A stretch of 56,824 bases of DNA from Streptomyces sp. man185 (GTDB taxonomy: Bacteria; Actinomycetota; Actinomycetes; Streptomycetales; Streptomycetaceae): NCBI GenBank assembly GCA_002551355.1, contig NTHE01000053.1:1-56824 (forward strand), read 5' to 3'. A program made the translations under genes and the position numbers. Under the pieces are notes generated by a model that was not told the DNA's origin, did not search any database, and saw only the letters and a list, made by a program, of their open reading frames with translations. Positions within the stretch are counted from its first letter, which is position 1. Every line of letters starts with the position of its first letter. Below are positions 50,805-56,824 of this stretch, piece by piece.

Positions 50805-51811
50805 GCCCCGCGACAGGGCGTCCCAGGCGCATACCGCTACGGCTGCGGTCCGCCCCCGTGCCGTGGGAGCGGCAGGCGCCGACGTGGCGGGACGCGAAAC
50901 CGGCGCTGATCGCACAGGCCCTGAAGCGTGCGCAGAGCCGGCCTTCCGGCAACTGGTACGTCATCGGCGCCTCGCGCGGTCTTCCTCCCGGCCGGACGCT
51001 CGGGGTCACGGTCGGCTCCACCGAAGTGGTGGCCTGGCGCGACGGAGAGGGCAAGCTCCGCGCGGGCCCCGGGGCGTGCCCGCATCTGGGGGCGCCCCTG
51101 CGCGACAGCCCGGTCCGCTGCGGCACGCTGGTCTGCCACTGGCACGGACTGGCCCTGGACGGCGGGCCGTTCGCGGGATGGGAGCCCTATCCGGCCTTCG
51201 ACGACGGGGTCCTCCTGTGGGTGCGGCTCGACCGCCTGGGCCAGGAGCCCCCTTCGGAACGGCCTTACGTACCAGCCCGGCCAAGGGTCCGGGAGGCTGT
51301 GGAGACGGTCTACTCCGGCGTCGGCCGCTGCGAGCCGGAGGACGTGGTGGCCAACCGCCTCGACCCGTGGCACGGCGCATGGTTCCACCCGTACTCCTTC
51401 GTGGACCTGACAGTCACCGGAACGCCCGCCGACCGCCCGGCGGACGACGACGGGTTCACCGTCGACGTGTCGTTCAAGGTGGCCGGGCGACTGGTCGTGC
51501 CGGTCAGGGCCCGGTTCACGGCGCCCGAGCCCCGGACGGTCGTCATGCACATTGTCGAGGGCGAGGGCGCGGGGTCCGTGGTGGAGACCCACGCCACGCC
51601 CCTCGCTCCGGACGCGCAAGGGCGGCCCCGCACCGCCGTGACGGAAGCCCTGGTCGCGGCGTCGGACCGGCGCGGGTTCGCGGTGGCCCGGGCCGCCGCG
51701 CCGCTGCTGCGCCCCCTGATGCGTGCCTCGGCCGGCCGGTTGTGGCGGGATGACCTGGCGTACGCGGAGCGGCGCTGGGAGCTCCGCGACAGCGGACGGT
51801 TCCCGGGCTGA
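50801..51811 (+). CDS. crtV: Rieske [2Fe-2S] protein in the crtV position (DUF5914)
   Basis: 336 residues. A complete Rieske motif is visible: CPHLGAPL and, 15 residues on, CHWHGLAL. The remainder has the hydrophobic-pocket pattern of Rieske oxygenase catalytic domains in places (NRLDPWHGAWFHPYSF) but no obvious complete mononuclear iron triad. By position it is CrtV of the S. griseus-type cluster, for which a methylesterase role was once proposed; the sequence favours a redox role in aromatic carotenoid formation or modification. ATG at 50801 overlaps crtB. Confidence 0.85.
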   Translation: MSPATGRPRRIPLRLRSAPVPWERQAPTWRDAKPALIAQALKRAQSRPSGNWYVIGASRGLPPGRTLGVTVGSTEVVAWRDGEGKLRAGPGACPHLGAPLRDSPVRCGTLVCHWHGLALDGGPFAGWEPYPAFDDGVLLWVRLDRLGQEPPSERPYVPARPRVREAVETVYSGVGRCEPEDVVANRLDPWHGAWFHPYSFVDLTVTGTPADRPADDDGFTVDVSFKVAGRLVVPVRARFTAPEPRTVVMHIVEGEGAGSVVETHATPLAPDAQGRPRTAVTEALVAASDRRGFAVARAAAPLLRPLMRASAGRLWRDDLAYAERRWELRDSGRFPG

Positions 51812-51822
51812 CGAGCGGGCGG

Positions 51823-51848
51823 GCGGGGCCCCTTCCGTGAGGCCCCGC
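51823..51848. terminator. Bidirectional terminator between the crt halves
   Basis: GCGGGGCC (51823-51830) and GGCCCCGC (51841-51848) form a perfect 8-bp stem with a 10-base loop between the convergent stops of crtV and crtU. Confidence 0.75.
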
Positions 51849-51860
51849 AACCCCCCTCCG

Positions 51861-53420
51861 TCAGTCGGACCCCAGCGCCGCGAGCCCGCGCAGGACGGCC
51901 GACCGTCCCGCCCGCGGCACGGTCCACAGCGTCTGCCCGCGTACGCCCCACCCTTCCAGCAGGGCGTTGGCGGCGAGGAACCCGCTCGTGGCCGCGCGTT
52001 CCATCAGGGCCACCGGCAGATCGGTGCGGACCATGTCCCCCGCCACGGTGACGGCGGGGTCGGGGCTGCGCACGCCCGGCCGGTCCCGGTAGCCGCCCAC
52101 GGGGAACATCGGGCAGTCCGCCCGCCACTCGTGGCGCTCGTCGATGATGCGGGCGCTGCGGGTCTCCGGGTAGATCCGGTGCAGCTGCCGCAGCGCGTCG
52201 TGCTGTACGACGGACCGGTCGGCGTCCGGTGCGACGGCGTAGGCGTGCAGTTCGAGGACCGAGCCCCGGCTCCGCTCGGCCCAGCGGGCCGCCTCCCCCT
52301 CCCAGCGGTTCAGGACGCTCACGTTGTCCAGCGGTCCGTAGCCGCTGGTGCCCAGGAAGCCCGGCCGGTCCCGCGCCACGGGCCGGTCGAGCCAGAGCCG
52401 TGAGACGAGGAACGGCGGCGCGGTGCGCAGCCGTGCGATCCGTGAGCGCCAGTCGGCGTCGCCCAGGTCCGGTGAGGCGGCGACGACCCGGCGCAGGCCG
52501 CCGCTGTCCAGGGCGAGGACGAGAGCGTCGTGGCGGTCGGTGCCGTCGTCGGTGGTGATGTCGAGGCCGTCGCCCGGCAGGGGGCGAACCTCGCGGACGG
52601 GGCATTGGGTCCGGACCCGCACCCCGTGGCTTTCGAGGTGGCGGTGCAGTGGGTCCCACAGGGCGGTGGGGAACGGTTCGTCGGGGACGTCGAAGAGCAG
52701 GCCCTCGCTGGAGCCGAGGAAGTAGATGTGGAACATCAGCACCAGTTCGGCGGCCGAGAGTTCACGCGGGTCGGCGAAGAAGCTGCGCGAGAAGACCTCG
52801 AACGCCAGGTGGTGGGCGGCTTCGGGGAAGCGGATGCGGTTGAGGAAGTCGGTGGCGCTGGTGGAGTCGAGCCGGTCGTAGACCTCGGGCACCCGCACGT
52901 CCAGCAGCGGCAGAGCCGCCCTCGGGTTCATCCGGATCAGGTCCCGCAGGCCGAAGGTGGGGCTGAGGGCGACGAATCCCATCGCGCTGAGCGGAGGGGT
53001 GCGCGGGACCCGGGCGAAGCTGTCGTGCAGGCCGGAGCTGTGCCGCAGCGGGTAGTCGGGCAGCCGGGTCAGCGAGCCGAGGTCCGGGTCGACCCTGCGC
53101 AGCAGGCCGCGGAGGTTGTAGTACTGCCGGAAGAAGGCGTGGAACCCGCGGCTCATCGTCACGGTGGTGCCGTCGGCGAGCTCGGTGGGCCACCCCGCGA
53201 GCCTTCCGCCCAGGCTCGGTTCGCGCTCGTACAGCGTGACGCGCGCGCCGCGCTCGGCCAGCAAGGCGGCCGCCGCGATCCCGGCGATTCCGCCGCCGAC
53301 GACGGCCACCGAGGGGGCCTCTCCCGTGAACCGGGGGCGGCCGGCGGGGGCCGGCACGGCGGCCGCCTGCCGGTCCCTGCCGCGCCGGTCGTCCCTGCCG
53401 CCGCCTCGCAGGAGGATCAC
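51861..53420 (-). CDS. crtU: Carotene desaturase/methyltransferase (isorenieratene synthase)
   Basis: 519 residues. FAD motif VAVVGGGIAGIAAAALLAER and GGRLAGWPTELADGTTVTMS; FHAFFRQYYNLRGLLRRVDP is characteristic of CrtU, with CPMFPVGGYRDRPGVRSPDP near the C-terminus. It converts beta-ionone ends of beta-carotene to aromatic phi ends, giving beta-isorenieratene and isorenieratene. GTG at 53420 overlaps the crtT stop by 4 bases. Last gene of crtY-crtT-crtU. Confidence 0.9.
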   Translation of the reverse strand: MILLRGGGRDDRRGRDRQAAAVPAPAGRPRFTGEAPSVAVVGGGIAGIAAAALLAERGARVTLYEREPSLGGRLAGWPTELADGTTVTMSRGFHAFFRQYYNLRGLLRRVDPDLGSLTRLPDYPLRHSSGLHDSFARVPRTPPLSAMGFVALSPTFGLRDLIRMNPRAALPLLDVRVPEVYDRLDSTSATDFLNRIRFPEAAHHLAFEVFSRSFFADPRELSAAELVLMFHIYFLGSSEGLLFDVPDEPFPTALWDPLHRHLESHGVRVRTQCPVREVRPLPGDGLDITTDDGTDRHDALVLALDSGGLRRVVAASPDLGDADWRSRIARLRTAPPFLVSRLWLDRPVARDRPGFLGTSGYGPLDNVSVLNRWEGEAARWAERSRGSVLELHAYAVAPDADRSVVQHDALRQLHRIYPETRSARIIDERHEWRADCPMFPVGGYRDRPGVRSPDPAVTVAGDMVRTDLPVALMERAATSGFLAANALLEGWGVRGQTLWTVPRAGRSAVLRGLAALGSD

Positions 53421-54145
53421 GGCCCCTCCCCCGCGCCCGCGGTGGTACGGCCGGTGAAGGTGTGCGTGATCCCGGTCTGCCAGCCGGGCAGCGGCGACAC
53501 ACGTACGTCGGCGAAGCCGGCCCGGCGCAACCTCCGCGCGAACACGGGCGCCGTGTCGAACCGGACGACACTCTCCCGGAGATGACGGTAGAGGTCGGCG
53601 TCCCCGGCGAGCCGTCCGGCGGGCTGGATGACGGCCGAGCAGACCGTGTTCCAGACGGCACGGTGGACGGGCGATCCGCTGAGTGTGTAGTCGTGGACGG
53701 CGAGGCGGCCGCCCGGAGCGAGCAGGCGGCGTACCAGTTCGAGGGTTTTGTCGGGGTCGCCGAGGTTGCGGAAGAGGTATCCGGCGAACACCGCATCGAA
53801 GGAGCCGGGCCGCAGCCGGTCGGCCAGCTCCTCCACCGGTGCGTGCACGAAGTCGACGCCGGCCAGCCGGCTCTTGGCCTTCGCCCGGTCCAGCATGCCG
53901 CCGGAGGCGTCGACGCCGGTGATCCGGGCGTGCGGGGCGGCGGCGAGAAGCGCGGCTGTGGAGGCGCCCGTGCCACATCCCAGGTCGAGCACGCGCAGTC
54001 CGCGTCCTTCCTCCGCCAGCCCCAGCCGGCGTGCCGATCGGCGCAGGTGCGCGTGGTAGCCGGGGCTGGCCGCGACGAGCCGGTCGTAGGTGGCGGAGCC
54101 GCGGTCGAAGGCCGAGGACAGTGCGTCACCGCGCAACAGGGTCAT
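53417..54145 (-). CDS. crtT: Carotenoid-cluster SAM-dependent methyltransferase
   Basis: 242 residues, class I methyltransferase of the UbiE/MenG-like type: VLDLGCGTGASTAALLAAAP (motif I), ITGVDASGGMLDRAK, FDAVFAGYLFRNLGDPDKTL and LAPGGRLAVHDYTLSG. Its position between crtY and crtU identifies it as CrtT; its carotenoid substrate is not established from sequence. ATG at 54145 overlaps the crtY stop (ATGA). Confidence 0.9.
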   Translation of the reverse strand: MTLLRGDALSSAFDRGSATYDRLVAASPGYHAHLRRSARRLGLAEEGRGLRVLDLGCGTGASTAALLAAAPHARITGVDASGGMLDRAKAKSRLAGVDFVHAPVEELADRLRPGSFDAVFAGYLFRNLGDPDKTLELVRRLLAPGGRLAVHDYTLSGSPVHRAVWNTVCSAVIQPAGRLAGDADLYRHLRESVVRFDTAPVFARRLRRAGFADVRVSPLPGWQTGITHTFTGRTTAGAGEGP

Positions 54146-55386
54146 GGGGTGCTCTCTTCGTGGTCGGTCGGGGAGATCGGCGAGGGGGACGGCAAGGTGG
54201 CAGGTCCTTCACGCCGAGGTCTGAAGGGGAGTTCGACGACGGTTCGCAGCATGGGGACCATCGGTGTCCGCAGGCCGATCAGCAGGTCCTCATGGAGCCG
54301 CGAACTGCCGTCCATGAATCGCAGCAGCCGCTCGCCGGGAACGCCGCGGAAGAGGCGGCCGAAGAAGTCGGCGCCGTCCACCCGGCCGCTGTCCAGCGCC
54401 CGCAGCATCACCGCGTCCATCGCACGCGCCCGACGCCCGTACGGCAGAGGCATGCGCAGCGGCCGTCCGGCGCGCAATTGGGCGGCGATGGCCCGGCTCT
54501 GCCGCTGCACCGCGGCGAAGGTGTAGCCGGTGGAGGGCCGGGTCGCGCCTCCGGCCGTGCCGATGCGGTACACCGAACGCCCCTGCCGGTCGGGGAAGTG
54601 ACCGTCCGTCATGGGGATGACCCCGTGCTCCCGTGCCGTGACGTGGAATCGCCCCAGTTTCAAGATTTCGTCGGTGTAGTGGCACAAGGCTCTCCGGTAG
54701 CCGTCGGCATCCAGCGGGGCGGCGGAGAACTCGGTGTACTCGACCAGCGCCGTGTGCGGATCCAGCGGCAGGACATAGCCGAACGAGAGCCCATGGGCGG
54801 GCTGGGGCGTACGGAAGTCCATCAGGTCCGCGGTCTCCGGATCGAACACGGGCCGCTCGGTGCGGACGAACCAGCCGGTGAAGTGCTGGAGGAGGGTGGT
54901 GCGAGCGGGGGGCAGGCGACGGGGCGGACGGGAGTCGAAGACGAGGCGGCCGCGCACGAGGACGCTTTCGCCGCACGCGTCCTGCGTCAGGACTTCGCCG
55001 CCGTACGGAACGTCGCGTACGGCGCTCACCGTCGCATCGATCCGGCGCAGAGCCGGCGTGAGGGACAACCGCCGCTCGACCAGTGCTTCGAAGGCGTCCG
55101 ACCGCAGCATCTTGTAGCGCAGCTGGGAGAACCGGGACACCGTGCAGGGCCCGTCGGCCGCCCGGACCCGCAACTGCGGCCAGGAGGCGGCCAGGCACGA
55201 GTCGTAGGCGCCGCCCGGCGGCTCCCAGAAGCACCAGGTCCGGGGCGGCGGCCTCAGAGGCCCCGGCGGGGCGTCGACCAGGGCGACCGACAGCGGTGTG
55301 GGGCTGCCCGGGGCGCACAAGTGGTGCGCCAGACTGAGCCCAGCCGCTCCGGCCCCCACGATGACGACATCGAAGTCAGCCGGCAC
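54142..55386 (-). CDS. crtY: Lycopene cyclase
   Basis: 414 residues of the CrtY/CrtL flavoprotein family: DFDVVIVGAGAAGLSLAHHL, then RTWCFWEPP, and FVRTERPVFDPETADLMDFR, which includes the catalytic acidic region; GGATRPSTGYTFAAVQRQS is a strong cyclase signature. It forms beta-ionone rings on lycopene. Start: GTG at 55386 with AGAGGA upstream; the frame is open to 55440 but with no similarity. First gene of the second crt operon. Confidence 0.93.
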   Translation of the reverse strand: MPADFDVVIVGAGAAGLSLAHHLCAPGSPTPLSVALVDAPPGPLRPPPRTWCFWEPPGGAYDSCLAASWPQLRVRAADGPCTVSRFSQLRYKMLRSDAFEALVERRLSLTPALRRIDATVSAVRDVPYGGEVLTQDACGESVLVRGRLVFDSRPPRRLPPARTTLLQHFTGWFVRTERPVFDPETADLMDFRTPQPAHGLSFGYVLPLDPHTALVEYTEFSAAPLDADGYRRALCHYTDEILKLGRFHVTAREHGVIPMTDGHFPDRQGRSVYRIGTAGGATRPSTGYTFAAVQRQSRAIAAQLRAGRPLRMPLPYGRRARAMDAVMLRALDSGRVDGADFFGRLFRGVPGERLLRFMDGSSRLHEDLLIGLRTPMVPMLRTVVELPFRPRREGPATLPSPSPISPTDHEESTP

Positions 55387-55690
55387 GGCTTCCTCTCGGT
55401 CGGACGAACCCTCGCTGTGCGAAGCCGATGTCCTCCACACCGGCAGACCGGGCGAGTTGCTTGCTGCCCGACCGTATCCCGCTGACCGATGTCGGGCCCG
55501 GCCCGAGCTGCGGCTGCCACCTGAATGGCGCAGAGGCCCGTCGGCTCCCGGTCGGCAGCCTTCCTCCGCCTGACCGATTGCTCACCGCTCAAACATGCCG
55601 CTCGTGAGCCGACCCCGTCTTCGGCTTCGCCGAGGGCGATGACTGCGCATCTTCCGTACCCCCCGGCTCCCGGTTCCGCGGCTCGGCTAC
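55387..55690. promoter_or_regulatory. 304-base region between kdpC and crtY
   Basis: It must hold the crtY promoter on the minus strand and the end of the kdp transcript. Slightly AT-richer sequence is seen near 55585-55600 (CGCTCAAACATGCCG), and CTTCGGCTTCGCCGAGG near 55620-55638 can form a short hairpin after kdpC. No gene is seen. Confidence 0.4.
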
Positions 55691-56362
55691 TCAGCCCTGG
55701 GTCAGGTCCCTGAGCGCGGTGTTCAACTCAAGGACGTTCACCCGGGGCTCGCCCATGAAGCCGAGGAGCCGGCCGGTGGTGTGATCGGCGACCAGGTCCT
55801 CGACCTCCTTGGCGTCGAGGCCGTTCTTCTCGGCGACCCGGTGGACCTGGAGCTTCGCGTACGCGGGTGAGATGTCCGGGTCCAGGCCGGAGCCGGACGA
55901 GGTGACGGCGTCGGCCGGGACGTCCGCGGGCCTCACCTTGTACGTGGAGGTGGAGTTGTCCTTCACCACGGCGGCCTTGGCGTCCTTCACCCACTGGATG
56001 AGCTCCTCGTTGTCGCCGGAGCGGTTGGTGGCGCCGGAGAGGATCAGGGAGTACTGCGTGTTGACACTGTTGGTCCCGAGGCCGTTGGAGGGGCGGGGCT
56101 GGAACCACTTCAGGTCCGGGGCGGGTGACTCCTCCCCCTCCTTCAGCGGGAGGTCGTAGCGCTGGCCGATGAGGGACGAGCCGACGACCTGCCCTTCCTT
56201 GTCCTTGATCTCGGAGCCGTTGGCCTTGTCGTCGAACAGGGCCTGGGCCACGCCGGTCACGGCGAGCGGGTAGATCACGCCGCAGACGAGGGTCAGGACG
56301 AGCAGGGCTCGCAGGCCTGCGGCGAGTACGCGCGCGGTGCTGCTGACGGTGTTGTTGGTCAT
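55691..56362 (-). CDS. kdpC: K+-transporting ATPase subunit C
   Basis: 223 residues. One N-terminal membrane helix (LRALLVLTLVCGVIYPLAVT) and a large soluble part with WFQPRPSNGLGTNSVNTQY, DPDISPAYAKLQVHRVAEKN and DHTTGRLLGFMGEPRVNVLE, all diagnostic of KdpC. It is the small subunit of the high-affinity KdpFABC potassium pump. ATG at 56362, 6 bases after the kdpB stop. Last gene of the visible operon. Confidence 0.96.
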   Translation of the reverse strand: MTNNTVSSTARVLAAGLRALLVLTLVCGVIYPLAVTGVAQALFDDKANGSEIKDKEGQVVGSSLIGQRYDLPLKEGEESPAPDLKWFQPRPSNGLGTNSVNTQYSLILSGATNRSGDNEELIQWVKDAKAAVVKDNSTSTYKVRPADVPADAVTSSGSGLDPDISPAYAKLQVHRVAEKNGLDAKEVEDLVADHTTGRLLGFMGEPRVNVLELNTALRDLTQG

Positions 56363-56368
56363 GGCGGA

Positions 56369-56824
<456 letters not shown>

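Overview
The window is high-GC actinobacterial DNA, almost certainly Streptomyces. The main signs are strong G/C bias at third codon positions, SAV_2336-type and CU044_2847-type proteins, a SigB/SigF-family sigma factor, and an isorenieratene-type carotenoid cluster in the S. griseus order (crtEIBV facing crtYTU). All assignments come from reading the sequence and from known family motifs; no database search was run.

Layout. 1-3.4 kb: an MpaB/DUF2236 oxygenase and a TetR regulator diverge over a region carrying two different repeat pairs, followed by an OFA-type MFS carrier with an overlapping 50-residue partner. 3.4-5.9 kb: an acyl-CoA oxidase-like flavoprotein and a VOC protein. 6-15.8 kb: an L-arabinose regulon, made of an ABC importer (minus strand), a LacI regulator and araB-araA-araD (plus strand), with the same LacI-type operator in front of both arms. 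16.4-20.7 kb: a compact cassette with a furan-forming MfnB-like enzyme, aldehyde dehydrogenase, aromatic-type alcohol dehydrogenase and methyltransferase. 20.9-23.2 kb: a short acidic protein made of two identical 27-residue repeats, translationally coupled to a JmjC/cupin-4 oxygenase and a sucrase-ferredoxin-like protein. This looks like an undescribed peptide-modification operon. 23.5-30 kb: a four-gene minus-strand conflict/defence-type operon: a CU044_2847 protein, a trypsin-like protease with a VMAP-like C-terminus, a MoxR ATPase, and a 1108-residue fusion of SAV_2336/vWA-like, protein-kinase-like and NaeI-endonuclease-like domains. The NaeI-like domain has Val in place of the catalytic Lys.

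30-36.6 kb: a Fur-family repressor divergent from katG, a second MpaB oxygenase, a PIG-L deacetylase and a bile-acid-symporter-family carrier. 36.6-46.9 kb mixes intact genes (alpha/beta hydrolase, TetR, FKBP isomerase, SigF-type sigma factor, GAF-PP2C phosphatase, Zn-alcohol dehydrogenase, SDR) with a graveyard of broken ones: SSADH, a lectin fragment, an unknown protein broken by a 20-bp duplication, an epimerase, an FMN reductase, and an alcohol dehydrogenase ended early by TAG. 47-55.4 kb: the carotenoid cluster, with a terminator between its convergent halves. 55.7 kb to the end: kdpC and the 3' part of kdpB (high-affinity K+ uptake), cut by the window edge.

How the genes work together. 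Arabinose is imported by the ABC system and converted by AraB, AraA and AraD to D-xylulose-5-phosphate under LacI-type control. Fur/KatG, the SigF-type sigma factor and the phosphatase form a stress-response neighbourhood, and carotenoids may add photoprotection. The two most promising little-described systems are the repeat-peptide/JmjC/ferredoxin operon and the protease/MoxR/vWA-kinase-NaeI operon. They are separated only by the remnant of a response regulator.
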